Positions 22,180-33,838 of a stretch of DNA of 64,000 nt are shown here, in pieces. Positions within the stretch are counted from its first letter, which is position 1. Each line of letters starts with the position of its first letter. Position numbers and translations under genes: made by a program. Where the stretch lies: contig NC_037673.1 in the NCBI RefSeq assembly GCF_003255815.1, positions 143,042,111 through 143,106,110 of the forward strand, in the 5' to 3' direction. Source of the stretch: Theropithecus gelada (lineage: Eukaryota > Chordata > Mammalia > Primates > Cercopithecidae). Below the pieces are notes generated by a model that made no database searches, was not told the origin of the DNA, and saw only the letters and a program-made list of their open reading frames with translations.

Positions 22180-22325
22180 TTTTTTTTTTTTTTTTTTTTA
22201 ACTTTCAAGTTCAGAGGTTCATGTGCAGGTTTATTACATAGGTAAATGTGTGTCATGGGTTTTTTTTGTGTGCAGTTTATTTCATCATCCAGGTATTAAG
22301 CCTAGTATCACTTAGTTATTTACCA
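22180..22325 (-). mobile_element. L1 3' end
   Basis: A 20-T run at 22180-22199 leads into GTTCATGTGCAGGTTTATTA, ACATAGGTAAATGTGTGTCA and CATCATCCAGGTATTAAGCC, the reverse L1 3' UTR. Confidence 0.85.
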
Positions 22326-22689
22326 TTCTAGTTTTGAAAGCTTCTAAGGCCTTGCCCTTTTTCTATCTTGTGTTCAGGCTTCATCAAGCTTACCAGTCAG
22401 TTGATTCCCCAACATCCAGAACGCACATGGATCTGTCTGACTCCAAAGCCGTGGCTAGTGTCAGTCACACCGGGCTATGGGGATGCCAGGGCTTCCTGTG
22501 CCATCCCTGGCCTCCTTCCTGGGTTGGTGGCCCAGAAAGCCCAGTTCTGCCTTCACTCACCAGAGAGGCCCTGCTTCCTTAGACAGTTCATGTCACCTCA
22601 CCCACAGCATGTCCCGCACTGAATCCCAACCCTTCACTGTCTCTGGGAGGGAGTTAGAGACTTTCCATCCATCCCCATTCCCACTTGTT
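22326..22689. other. Single-copy intron
   Basis: No repeat or gene recognised. Confidence 0.5.
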
Positions 22690-22860
22690 ATTTATGTCTA
22701 CCCTTAGGCACACATTTATTAAATATTTCCTGACTCCTGCTTATATGTCAGGGGGTCATATAATGTGACCAAATCAGATTCAGTTCTCATCCTCAAGGAG
22801 TTTACTATCTAGAGGGGAATGACATTGAACAATTCATATCACATCCATGTATGATGAATG
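22690..22860 (-). mobile_element. L2 LINE fragment
   Basis: TTCTCATCCTCAAGGAGTTT and ACTATCTAGAGGGGAATGAC resemble the reverse-oriented L2 3' region. Confidence 0.6.
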
Positions 22861-24172
22861 CCAACCTTTAATGTCACTAACATCATTGATGACACCCATA
22901 GTTATTTTAAAAGAAAATGTTCATTTTCCCCCTTCTCTTTCTTTGGATTTCTATAGCCACCATTCTTTATCTAGGTTCCAAACTATCCTCGCATTGAGAC
23001 TAAAGCAAAACCTAACTTTCATACCTTTCTTCACATGACCACTGTGTTAATCTTCCACAAAACACAATTATTATTAAATCTGCTGTCTAGCTAAATGATC
23101 TCAAATTACTTCCCACATACTAGAAACTGTGCTTCTCCAAGTAGGGTACCTGTGTATATCCTTGCGGGTTAGGAAGAGGGGAGGATATGGGGTATACTAG
23201 AAATTATAGGAAACCATATGATAAATGTTACATCTTTTAGAAACATCAACTTTGTTTAAAATTTGAGAGTGGGGGATAGAAATGTAATTATTAAAGTGAA
23301 AATAGATATTATATGGGGGTGAAATGTAAAACTCACATGAAATTTTAGAAAGAAAAGTAAGGCTTCAAAGAAAATCTGTTGTGGTCAGCACCTCCCCCAG
23401 GGTCGCCGGTCTCTGCCAGGCATGTGCTGTTTTACCTTTGCTGGTAGGTTGGGCCAACCCAGAGCACACAGGGGGAACAGGATTCCTCTCTGTGCCCTCC
23501 TTCCATGGCAGCAGGGCTCATGGCTTGGCCCCACCACAACTGTGTTTGGTAGAACAGCTTAAGAAGGACTGGATGCTATGGGAACCAGACTCTGGGTATA
23601 AAATAAGTACTCACTGAATGCATGAATACATGACAGCATAAACTTTGGAATCTGATCTTCAAGGATCAACCTGATATAAACCATCATCCCTATTTAACCT
23701 CATTAACCCAAGATTCCCCTTTCCCCCAAGCCTGACACTTTTTATTTAACACTCTTCAAAAGTTCCATTACTTTAGTAACTTCAGAATTTTGCCCATTCT
23801 GTGCTTGCTGCCAACAATACTCTTCTTTCTGTTTCCCACCTAACCAAATCCTACTTGTACTTCAACAGTCATCTACTCAGCCTCTGCCTTCCCTGTGAGG
23901 TCTGTTTCGAACATCTAAACCCCCTCTGAATGACCTAACCCATAATTATCTCCACCATTCACTTGAGTATTAAAACTGAACTGCCTTATACATTGTTCCT
24001 GAAATGCTTCTTGGGTGCATCTTGCCTCATTAGCCAAATTTTAAATTACTTGAGCATAGGAAATAAGTCTTACCTTTCCACTGTACCACTCAGAGTTCTT
24101 TATTGTAACAAACACATTGTAGATACAAGAATATCATGCTGTATCTGTGACTGAATGAACTGTAGTTTAGAT
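22861..24172. other. Single-copy intron
   Basis: No repeat is confidently recognised. The stretch is AT-rich with short chance frames only. Confidence 0.45.
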
Positions 24173-24385
24173 CAGTGGTTCTCAACCGGGAGTAATGTTT
24201 TCACCAAGAGGATATTTCACAATGTCTGGAGACATTTTTGGTTATCATAACTGGGCTTGTGTTATTTGCATCTAGTGGGTAAGGCCACAGATGCTGCTAA
24301 ACATCCTACAATGTACAGGACAGCCCCTTCCCCGAAACAAAAAACTAGGTAGCACAAGATTCAATGGTGTACTGTTAAGAAGTGC
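24173..24385 (+). mobile_element. MER20 (non-autonomous hAT DNA transposon)
   Basis: CAGTGGTTCTCAACCGGGAG starts the element, followed by ATGTCTGGAGACATTTTTGG and AAACATCCTACAATGTACAG, the MER20 order. MER20 copies have been reported as hormone-responsive enhancers in endometrium; nothing here shows that for this copy. Confidence 0.88.
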
Positions 24386-24389
24386 TTAT

Positions 24390-24965
24390 CTATATTATAG
24401 TGGCTTCCTAACCTGTCTCCTTGTTTCTTTGTTCTCTCAGCCAGAATTTAACGTTTATCCTTCTGCCTTCTGTCTGAACAATTTCCCTAACAACTAATTC
24501 TGATCATATTACTCCTCTGGTTACTATTATGGCCGTTCACTGACTTTGATGAAAAAAATTCGGGTTTTAAAAACCATGGTCATTACGACGTGGCTCTGGC
24601 ATCCTATAGTCACAATCTCTCCAAGAAGCCACCAGTTCCTTCCCCCAGCTGCTGTTCTAGATGCCTTTTATGTTCTCAGCCTCCCACGCAGTTCAGCAAG
24701 TCCTGTTAACTTTATTGCCAAGATCTGTGCAGTACTGTGCAGGTTACATGGATTAAAAAAAAAAAAAAAAAAAAAAAAGATGTGTCCAGAACCCATCTAC
24801 CCTCTCAATTTCCACTCACTTCTTTGTCTAGGCCACCCTTCAATGGTCTCCTAACTGGTCTCCCTGCTATTCCTCAAAGTCATTCTCCCAATGGCAGCAA
24901 GCATGATTTCTTTAACACATAATTTGGATCACATCACACTGTTATTTAAACCCTTTTCTGATGAA
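24390..24965 (+). mobile_element. L2 LINE relic with A24 run
   Basis: Boxes resembling L2 include AATGGTCTCCTAACTGGTCT (24842-24861) and GATCACATCACACTGTTATT (24927-24946). A run of 24 A at 24755-24778 interrupts it, perhaps a remnant of a lost retroposon. Confidence 0.7.
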
Positions 24966-25181
24966 GGTCATGTCTTATTTATTTTCATCTCTGGATGTTT
25001 TGGAATCAAACGTGAATGTTCATCTTTACTGAAATATAAAATACGGAGCTGACTCCCACTTGTAGTTTCTTTACTCCTAGTGTGTCTGGTGTAGAAAGGG
25101 AGATCATAAGCTTCCAGGCCCTCCCCCTGCATGTTGGAGCCAGTGGCCATGTCCCCCCACCTCCCTTCAGCTGCTACTCAC

Positions 25182-25346
25182 ACTTGGTGTGCCTGTCACA
25201 CAGGGCAGATGCCCGCATGTCACACAGCCGGATTGTCCCTTTGCTGCTGCTGTACACGAAGGTGTTGCAATGATGGGGGTGGAACTCGGCTGCTGTGATC
25301 ACCTCCGTGAGCTCCTCCATGTTGGCTGGCTTAATGTCCACGATAT
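25182..25346 (-). CDS. PPP2R2B: PPP2R2B coding exon, 165 nt (PP2A B55-beta, WD propeller)
   Basis: This exon encodes part of the B55 regulatory subunit that directs the PP2A catalytic core to its substrates. On the minus strand it starts after tgccag at 25347 with AT, which completes an Asn codon begun in the 178-nt exon. It reads IVDIKPANMEELTEVITAAE, then FHPHHCNTFVYSSSKG and TIRLCDMRASALCDRHTK, and ends with one base (T) of the next codon before a strong donor, T|gtgagta. In B55alpha numbering it covers about 214-267 (fourth WD blade region). It includes the position equal to L225 in MEEL, reported as a substrate-docking residue. HPHHCN and DRHTK fit beta rather than alpha (HPNSCN, DRHSK). 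The length is a multiple of three in phase 1-1, so skipping would delete 55 residues without a frameshift. Confidence 0.96.
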
Positions 25347-25854
25347 CTGGCACAGACGAGTCAAGGAAGAAACCAGGAGAAGGAGGCAGGAACTTGGGGA
25401 AGGGTAGAATTAGCAATGGCACCATCTTACATTAGTGTAATATGTCAAGATTTGCTATGCACATGCTGGATCCTCATCATAAACTTGTCCCAGGCAGATG
25501 AACCTCAGGAACTTTAACAGCCCAGGGTTACCCAGTAGTCAGAGGCAGCATTAGAACTCAGGTCTCTTGACTCCTCATTTGTGTTTTATCCTCTAAAAAC
25601 ATGTAAAAGACATCCACTCATGACTAAAGTTAACTGCTTGTGCAATCAGGCTAAAATGTACCAAGTTGCAAAGATTTTGCTTCTCATTTTATAATAATGA
25701 TTAAGGTACTACTCCTATTATAACCAAATAATTCATTTTGTCTGATTCCTTAACTGGATTCTTGGGCTAGTAAGTGATATCTATAATAATAGAGTACACA
25801 CTCTCTTTCATGAAATCCCTAAGCCCTTCTTTATAATATGTTGATGATAATAAT

Positions 25855-26090
25855 AATAGCTGCCACCAATAATTTAGCACTAGCTATAGGCCATTCACTG
25901 TGCAAAGCGTATCATGTACTTTATCTCATTTAATCCTTACAAGAACTCTACATATCAGCATTTTCCTTATCCTCATTTTTTCAGGGGTGGAAACGGATGC
26001 TCCAAGTGCATAAAGTAACTTGCCTCAAGTCACATGGCTAAATGACAACACTAGGATTTCATCCCAGGTGCAAAGTCTGTGCTCTTTCAT
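25855..26090 (-). mobile_element. MIR
   Basis: CATTCACTGTGCAAAGCGTA, TTTATCTCATTTAATCCTTA and AACTTGCCTCAAGTCACATG follow the reverse MIR consensus. Confidence 0.88.
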
Positions 26091-26094
26091 AATT

Positions 26095-28079
26095 ATGCAA
26101 CATTTCTCTCATGTATGATATATAAAACTTCTAGTCTCTGTAAGTTGTGATCTGCTTTTCAGCTTGTGAGGGAGTTTTTAAGTATCAGAAAGAAGCCATC
26201 TAGTTGGAAATTTTTAGGGTCCCATGGAAAATATCCTTAGTTTTATCATCTGGGTTTTTTCTTCTTAGTATTTCCCTTTCTGATCAAGAATTATACCTCT
26301 GTTTTTTAAAGACTATATCCTTGTATATTGGAATGAAACATTTACTCTTTTATTTATGAAGGTGACTCAATGAAAACAACCCCCTTCTGTAGGATGTCTG
26401 GCATGAGTGAAGGAGTGGGTTTGTACAGATCTCTTCACACCTCCACTCAGAGCTTGGGGGATCAGGACACAGAGCGGCCGAGGCACTGTCTGAGGACCCA
26501 GCAACATCCTGCAAAGAACGAGCCTTGTGATGTGGATGCTGCTACACAGTGAAGCTGACCAACAGGACTCCCACTTTTCCTAGATTTTTCCCACTTGTGA
26601 GCCACCTTTGTGATTTTTGCCCTATCTGTGCATCATCAGGTAGTACGTTTTACTTGACATTTTTCTTTCAGATCAACTTTAAATTGATTCACTGTTTTCT
26701 TTACTTAGTTTTATCTAAACAGTAACCCAATATTCATAAAATCATGGGTTTAATAAGGTAGCTATACTTTAAGTAACATGCATAAAGATCAATATATTAT
26801 ATATTGCATTTGTGTGTATATATAATATATATTTTATACATATTATATATATTTTATATAATATATAAAATAGTTGCAAATGAGTGTACCAGGAGTTTAT
26901 GCACATTTTGGACAACAGTGTATTGAATCAACAAGCAATAACTTGATATAACTGCCCCATTAGACTGAGATGGATGAAAGTCTTGCATGTTTTTCATTAA
27001 CCTAGTAGCATAGTCCCCTCCTTAGAGTTTAGATGTGGTACAAGAAAATGCACTGATATTTTTAGTCCCGCTAGCACTAACAAAGTAATATCTATGATCA
27101 AACATCACCTATGCTCCTGCTACAACATTTCAACATGCAATTTGTTGCAACAATGGCTTTGTATTTGGTTGTGCCTCTTTCCCATTTATTATCTCTTATA
27201 AACCCTGTTGGGTTCTTTCTAAAATTGGCTTGAGACTGAGCTAACATGTTACTACAATTTCTCCCACCAAACACAGATGCAAATATTACTTGGGTCTCCG
27301 GGGCATGTGGGTCTCCTGGCTTCACAAAATACTACCTTTCAACTCAACTTCTGCCAGAGTTATAAATATGATTACAGTTAGCACCACATGCTTTGGAGCA
27401 GGAGCCTGTGCCCCTCAGAAGGAGGCTCTAGGCTGCAGCTCTGGTGCTCTCTCAGCCACTGACCCATGCCCTGGGCTCTATGGCCATGACATGGCGTTGG
27501 GTAAACAGAGGTTAGCGTTCAGCTGCTGTTAGATTTCTTCATCCTCCAGAGCAAGCCTTGATACCCCACGGTGCCAGTGAACATGTTTCTCTTTTCTCAA
27601 AATAGGGAAAGAAAATCTGGTGTCAGCTTTCTCAACCTCTACGAGTATAGCTCTAAAAACAAGCTGAACTGGAAGGGATCTTCGCTGTGTGGGAGGGGGA
27701 GGTGCTACAGCTACAGTTATTTTTTCCCACCTAAAAATAAAGCCCCAAAGTCAGAATGTGCAAAAACAAAGTGCCTAAACATGTCTATGAAACCAGGAAC
27801 ATCCTCCGCCATCAAGGACGCCAGTGGGGCTGTGCCTACAATATCTGCCTAGAGCTGCCATCTCTGGATCTTTCCTTCTCTCACTGGACCTTCCAAGCCT
27901 ACCCACCTCCCAGCCCTCATCCCCAAGCCTGTGGCTTCCTACCCCCGGCAGGTCTCAGTCTTCCTTTTTGAGTAGAGGGCTTGTTTAGTTTGACTCAAAG
28001 GGGTTCCAGGAATAAACCACGATTATCCCTCTTTTTAATCACTCTGAATTTAAGAGAAAGATATGGCCAGTAGCTAATG
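26095..28079. other. Single-copy intron
   Basis: No repeat family is confidently recognised except the AT tract at 26800-26875. Parts of 26360-26580 are CpG-bearing without a coding pattern. Confidence 0.45.
26800..26875. repeat. AT-rich quasi-palindromic tract
   Basis: TATATAATATATATTTTATA and similar units alternate in both orientations and could form hairpins. Confidence 0.8.
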
Positions 28080-28290
28080 CTGATCAGGGGCCAGGTCTGC
28101 CCTGTGCTAACACTTTCCATGTGTTGTCCCCCTTGCCCCTCGTCTCAGCCTTATGAGGGCAGAACTATTAACAGCTCCATTTTACAGCCAAGGGAACTCA
28201 GATACATTGCTTGAGGTTATGTGACACAGTGGGCAGAGCTGGGATTTGAACCCAAGCTTGTCTGACTCTGGAGCCTGGGTTCTTTCTCAC
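28080..28290 (-). mobile_element. MIR, well preserved
   Basis: CCATTTTACAGCCAAGGGAA, GGGATTTGAACCCAAGCTTG and TCTGACTCTGGAGCCTGGGT run in order along nearly the whole reverse MIR consensus. Confidence 0.92.
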
Positions 28291-28799
28291 CATGCCCCTC
28301 TGCCTCCTTTGAGGAATGGCCTCACAAAGCTGGCCAAAATGTGACAATTTTGGTTCTCTTGAAAAGACCCCCAGCTAATCTGAGAGGGCAGCCCATCTCT
28401 TCTGGCTTTAGGCTTGTGCTCTCTTAATTTACCTACCACTTTGGTGACTGAATTTTCCAGAACCAGAATTTTTATGTGCTCTAAGATTTTGTTTTTTTTG
28501 AAGCAGAATTTGGGACAAAATCCTGACAAGGTATTGTTTGGATTTTTACCTGTTGGAGGATTTGGTGAGTTCTAGAAACATTTGAGAGAAGTCTAGTTGC
28601 TAAAAATTAAATGACTTATGGTGATGATGGGAGAGGATATTCGACATCTGTATCCTCTAGAAACCCGGGCTTTTTCCCCTGCACGGCTCTAAAGGGCAAT
28701 CCATGTTTTCAGCATATGTAATTTTGCCCTTCATGTTGGGAGGGAAGGAGAAAGAAGATGAGCAAAGCGTGGCTCCATGTGTAATCTTGAAAATGGAAT
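28291..28799. other. Single-copy intron
   Basis: Nothing recognised. Confidence 0.5.
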
Positions 28800-29060
28800 G
28801 ATGCATTTTGACAGTCAATTTTCTTTTTTTTTTTAATCCTTTAGAGCTCTCTATCCAAATTATGTCCCTGTTGTCCCAAATAACTAGATGGCAAAAGCAA
28901 AACAGAGCATTGAATTCATGGCTAATATACAACTCCGACAGCCAACAGATTGCTATTAAATTAACCCTGGGGCTTGACAGATCTGTTCTTCTTGACCTGA
29001 CCGCTTACGGCATTTCTTATTAATGCTGAGCCCAGGCAAATTACATCTGCTAACAAAAGG
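28800..29060. promoter_or_regulatory. Candidate conserved non-coding element
   Basis: No repeat is recognised. Several homeodomain-type TTAAT/ATTAA cores occur (about 28957-28966, 29019-29024, 29062), and CpGs are kept in CTCCGACAG and GACCGCTTACGGC. A regulatory role is inference. Confidence 0.35.
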
Positions 29061-29736
29061 GGTTAATCTGGCTCTCTGCTGGGACTCTGGAGGCAGCTCT
29101 GAGGACAGGAGGGGGCACAGCCAGCTTGGCAGCTGAGCTCCATGCTTGGAAGGCAGAAGAGGGGAAGGTGAGGGCACCGCTGTGCCAGGCAGTGGCCTGA
29201 GGCATCATTTAAAATAATAATTGAAGACACCAGGAGGTCACTCCTTAAGGGATCCACTTCAAACAAATGAGAAGCCAGAGCCATAAATGGTTCATCAGCG
29301 GTGGGATGAGGGAATGGAGAGGGTCATGGCAGGATGGTAAGAGGTAGCATGGGGGCCATTCAAATATCATTTCCTAATCCCAAGTTTAGAGAAAGCTTTT
29401 TATGAAAACAAAAGTCCAGTGTTATATTAGAAAAATATTGACAACTGAAATAAATATACAGAATAAGGAAGTGATTAGATGAATTTTTATATATCTCTTT
29501 ACATTGTTTTTGCAGTGAAATTTCCAAGTCTGTAAAAACCATAGTGCACAAAATTCTAACGATAGTATGATGATGTCATTTAAAACTTATACTCTGAAAA
29601 TGATGAGCTAAATGGGAAGACACCAAAACATTAGTGATAGTTCTATCAGGGTGGGTTTATGAATGGTTTTTCTTTTGATTTCAATGATCAGTACTATTTC
29701 CACATTTTCTTTTAATGAAGTTGTATTTCAGGCAGG
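29061..29736. other. Intron, possibly very old LINE sequence in part
   Basis: 29360-29736 is AT-rich and resembles a decayed L1M/L2 3' region, but no box is decisive. Confidence 0.35.
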
Positions 29737-29748
29737 AAAAAATCTTAG

Positions 29749-30044
29749 GGCCAGGCATGGTGGCTCACGCCTGTAATCCCAACAAGTTGGGAGGCCAAGG
29801 GGGGGTGGATCATTTGAGCCCGGGAATTTCAGACCAGCCTGGGCAACATGGTGAAACCCTATCTCTACCAAACATACCAAAAATTAGCCAGGTGTGGTGG
29901 CATGCACCTGTAGTCCCAGCTACTGGGGAGGCTGAGGCAGGAGGATTGATTGAGCCTGGGAGGTTGAAGCTGCAGTGAGTGGTAATCGTGCCACTGCACT
30001 CCAGCCTGGGTAACAGAGCGAGACCCTATATTGAAAAATAAAAC
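29749..30044 (+). mobile_element. Alu SINE, antisense to PPP2R2B
   Basis: A full Alu runs from GGCCAGGCATGG to an A-rich tail, flanked by a duplication of the form AAAAATCTTAG / AAAAACTTAG (about 29738-29748 and 30045-30054). It is antisense to the transcript, the orientation that can be exonised. Confidence 0.95.
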
Positions 30045-30142
30045 AAAAACTTAGGATACGTTCCATACTTAACATGTGTATTATTTTGGGTAAGGAAACT
30101 TAGGTACAAAGTATATACAGTCTGACTACGACCACATAAATT

Positions 30143-30184
30143 ACACACACACACACACACACAGAGACAGAGAGAAAGAGAGAG
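30143..30184 (+). repeat. (CA)n(GA)n microsatellite
   Basis: About ten CA units are followed by GA-rich units. Confidence 0.9.
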
Positions 30185-30204
30185 AAGGGCCCATTTTCAC
30201 TCAT

Positions 30205-30450
30205 TTATTTCTTCATTTATTCTACAAGTGTTTCCAAAGAATCTACACCCTGACAGTACTTTTCTGGGTGCAGGAGATACAGTAGCGACCAAAGCAGACC
30301 CCAAACCCCCTGATCCATGGAGTCTATATTCTAGTAGGGAACAGTCAATAAACAAGATAAATGAGTGTAATACACAGTATATTAGGCAGTGATAACTACT
30401 AAGCAGTAAAAGCAGGAAAGGGAGAGGGAAATTATGTCTTTATATGTCCT
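30205..30450 (-). mobile_element. L2 LINE relic
   Basis: GGGTGCAGGAGATACAGTAG, GAGTCTATATTCTAGTAGGG and AACAGTCAATAAACAAGATA are reverse-oriented L2 boxes. Confidence 0.82.
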
Positions 30451-30479
30451 AGATTGAATAGAAGGAAGGTTCTTGGCGT

Positions 30480-30722
30480 TGTATGTTCCCACTCATAAGT
30501 GGAAGCTAAGCTATGAGGATGCAAAGGCATAAGAATGACACAATGGACTTTGGGGACTCAGGGGGAAAGGGTGGGAAGGAGGTGAGGGATAAAAGATGAC
30601 AAATTGGGGTCAGTGTATACCGCTCAGGAGATGGGTGCACCAAAATGTCATAAATCACCACTAAAGACCTTACTCATGTAACCAAATATCAGCTGTTCCC
30701 CAAAGCCTGTGGAAATAAAAGA
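30480..30722 (+). mobile_element. L1 3' UTR fragment (L1PB/older L1PA type)
   Basis: TATGTTCCCACTCATAAGTG, GGAGATGGGTGCACCAAAAT and ATAAATCACCACTAAAGACC lead to an AATAAAAGA end. Confidence 0.9.
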
Positions 30723-30854
30723 TTGTTTTAAAAAGAAAAATGCATATGGTATAATCCCAACTATATACAAAATAAAATAATCTGTGAATATGCCTGGTGT
30801 ATAAATGAATAGAAAAGTGTGAGAGTCCATATCCTAACGTAGGCGAGCTTCCAT

Positions 30855-31042
30855 AAGGATCACGTAGCAAATATTTTCAGCCTTTTGGGCCTTTGTCACA
30901 ACTATTCAACTTTGCAGTTGCAGCAGGAAAGCAGCCACAGATAATATGTAACTGAAAGGGTGTGGCTGTGTTCCAGTAAAACTTTACTTACAAAAACACT
31001 TCGGGATAAATTTGGTCTGGGAGCATAGTTTGCCAACCCCTG
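30855..31042 (-). mobile_element. hAT-type MITE (MER58-like)
   Basis: The right end, AGTTTGCCAACCCCTG at about 31027-31042, is the reverse of a CAGGGGTTGGCAAACT terminus. Inside are GTGTGGCTGTGTTCCAGTAA and AACTTTACTTACAAAAACAC. The family name is tentative. Confidence 0.7.
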
Positions 31043-31198
31043 TTCTAACCTTTTAGCAGAGTAAGAGGTGAATTGTTTATTGCTAAAGTAATTTACCAAA
31101 AAATAACTTGTATTAATGTATGATTTGTATTAAAAATAATATCAATAAAAGGAATGTCCTAATGCAAAAAAAAAGTGGATTAGGAACCTGAAAGTTGC

Positions 31199-31230
31199 AA
31201 AAAAAAAAAAAAAAAAAAAAAGAAGAAGAA
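31199..31230 (+). repeat. A23 run with GAA units
   Basis: 23 A residues at 31199-31221, then GAA repeats. No retroposon body is recognised next to it. Confidence 0.85.
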
Positions 31231-32540
31231 AGATTCTTGGGTAAATCAGGAGTTTTAAATTGTTTTTGGCTCTTTAAATTTCTTTTATTTTCCCCTGAAC
31301 CCACATTGTTGAATTAGCTAGCATTAAGTTAAAACTGTGATGCAAATACAATGTATAGACAGCAAAATTGGTAGTGAGATTATTGGTCATTTCATTTTCC
31401 CCAAATCTCTACAATGAATACCTATTATTAAACAAAGAAAGCAAAAAACATTAAAAATGAGCAGTTTTCCTGGCTTAAAATCATCTTTGAGAGAGTTGGG
31501 AGACCAGGAACCTCATCTCGATGGGTAAAGTTCAAGATAATATTGTGAAAAAGATTGTGATGGTAACAAAATGGGGCCCAGAGATTGGGATTCAGTTTTG
31601 ATTCTATTCCCATTTTCCTAAGAGAATTTGGGAAACTCATTTTCTCTCTCTGGGTTCCTATTTCTTTGCCTATAAATGGGTATAACCCTATCAGCCTCTA
31701 AGAATTTTGATTATCAAACAAGATAATGGAAAAGATAATTTATTAAGTAGTTTTACACTGGTGTGAATATTCCTCCTTCTGAAGGAAACACATATTTCTC
31801 CAAGGATAGGGTTTATATGCATTGCCTTTATGAGGTGACTTTCATATGCCTCTGTCCCATTGCTGCTGATTTTGCTAATACTGACATGCATATTTCCCCA
31901 ATTCCTGTCTAAGCCAATTGAGGATAGGAGAGCCAAGTAGGACGCTTTTCTGCAGGGCTGAGTATTATAAACATTGGCCAAGTTGAAGAGTGGAATCTAT
32001 GTTTACCAGGGTAAAGTACCCACATTCAAAAGCAGCTGAGGCTTTTCATATCCCACTTAAAGTCTGCCGATACAGAAGGTAGAAAATAGTAATATCTTTG
32101 TGTGAACACAGCATATTTGTTTGATGAGTTTGATTTCCTTTTAGGGACATGAGTTGCTTTGAGGTCTTTTTTTCTTTCCATGGTCTAAATTTAATCTTTG
32201 GATATTAAGCAATGATTATGAAGCATAAAGATCTTATTAGCTGAAAGGACATGTTGCTTGATGATGAGACACTGGAAATCTCCAAAGAGGACTCCAAGGG
32301 ATATTCCTCTCTTAAGAGCTTAAAAAAAAAGCCAATGTGTAAATATTCATGGATTGTTTGCCAATTCCTAGGCTCAATATGAGGAGACTGACAAAGAGAC
32401 ACATGGTGTCATATTAAATATGTATTGGGCAGGGTGAAAGCCACTGAAGCAACAAGAGGGGAGAAACTTGTACTAGACCCCACAGCTCCCCTGGAAGCCT
32501 GCCTGGCAGAATCCCACTGAATTAAAAGGAAGCTGCTGTC
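31231..32540. other. Mostly single-copy intron
   Basis: A degraded forward MIR is likely at about 31590-31720 (AATTTGGGAAACTCATTTTC..TGCCTATAAATGGG). The rest is unrecognised. Confidence 0.45.
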
Positions 32541-32559
32541 CATGTTAGTAATGAGTGCT

Positions 32560-32700
32560 AGAACCTGGAAGCCAAGAGTTGAGGCTATGTGGTCCCTTAA
32601 TTAGGGAATTGACTCTAACAGGGCCTCAGCTTGGTTGACAAATAAAATGAAGCTGCTGTACAGGGTTGTTAGGACCAAGGTCAAAGTTGAAATATCCCTA
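32560..32700 (+). mobile_element. Probable MIR fragment
   Basis: GGGCCTCAGCTTGGTTGACAAA and TACAGGGTTGTTAGGACCAA resemble the forward MIR core. Confidence 0.5.
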
Positions 32701-32789
32701 GAGTCCAGTTGGCTTCTCCCAGATAATTCCTCTGTCTCATGTTCAGAGACTGGACTTCTGAAAGGTGAAGCCTCTGCTACCATTCCCAG

Positions 32790-33170
32790 CCTTGCTTATG
32801 CCATGCTCCACTTCACTCTCTGGGCTTCAAAAATAGTGGCCTTCTTAGAGTTCCTCCAACACGTCATACTCTCTCCTGCCACAGGACCTCTGTACACACT
32901 GAACACCTTTCACCACACCTTTTTGCCAAGTTAGCTCATACTCTTCCTCTTTCAGATCTTAATCAATTCTTCAGCAAAGCCTTCCCTGGTCTATAGCAGG
33001 ATTTAAAAAAATGCATTCATAGAACCATATTCCCTATCTTCACAGAAATTATCTCAGTTTGTAATTATATATTCAGTATATTTGATGAACATTACTCTGA
33101 AAGTGGCAAATTTGTTTTTTCTCATTTTCTTGCCTGGCACAAACTAGGTGCTCAATTTATCATTGTTGAG
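32790..33170 (+). mobile_element. L2 LINE relic
   Basis: TTCAGCAAAGCCTTCCCTGG and TTGCCTGGCACAAACTAGGT with TGCTCAATTTATC near the end mark the L2 3' region. Confidence 0.78.
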
Positions 33171-33755
33171 GGCTAGTCTTTATTTTTACTTGTTATGGGT
33201 CTATTTAATAGATCCCATGTTGGACAAGGTAAGAACTCAGGTCAATTCATTCTTAGTCCTAAGAAAAGAGTTCAAAGGATTCTAGGTATACCATAGTTTT
33301 CATAAAGAAGCAACACCTTTTAATATAAATTTTCATTTATTGCTATTGTCTCTTGTCCTAGAAAACTACTAATCTATTAATGACTTATTATGGTCCTGAT
33401 GTAGTTAGCCTATTAAGACCAAAGTTTGACTGTTTATGTGAGAACCTGTTACACAAGACAAGGACAGACTGGCTACGGATGGAAGGGAGAGAATTCATGA
33501 CCAGGTATTATGAGGTTTAGCAATGCCTTGCTCTGATCTGGTGCTAAACACAAGGCCCTAGACCTCAGAGTTCCTGCAAACATCTAGTAAGTAGAGGGCG
33601 ACATCTTGCAAAGGACACCCAACTGCAGAGCCAAAGGAAGAGTCTAGAATTGAAAAGATGATCCAGATAATAAATTTAGCAGAATAAAAGCTACCATTCT
33701 AATGTTCAACTTTTCTAGTTTCCTTGTTTCTCTCCATAATTATCATGATTGTGGT
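33171..33755. other. Single-copy intron
   Basis: Nothing recognised. Confidence 0.5.
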
Positions 33756-33756
33756 A

Positions 33757-33799
33757 GTCCTGTTTACTGAGCATTGGCTTAGCAAGGTACTGCCCTAAA

Positions 33800-33838
<39 letters not shown>

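Larger units (their letters stand above)
1..25181 (-). other. PPP2R2B: PPP2R2B intron, 3' part of window (incomplete)
   Basis: All sequence below the 165-nt exon belongs to the intron that follows it in the minus-strand transcript. The intron starts at the donor T|gtgagta (intron bases 25181 downward) and runs off the left edge, so it is at least 25.2 kb long. The next B55 exon would begin by completing a Phe codon and encode a FEEPEDPS-type segment; I looked for it on the minus strand and did not find it. The contents are transposon relics and single-copy intron listed separately. Confidence 0.85.

Noticed and set aside
1..25181. Next PPP2R2B exon (FEEPEDPS segment) in the downstream intron
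   Set aside because: A read-through for its codons on the minus strand found no match; it probably lies left of the window. A translated search would settle it.
27098..27325. 75-codon minus-strand frame in the intron between the exons
   Set aside because: Not recognised, not B55-like, and it lacks convincing flanking splice sites.
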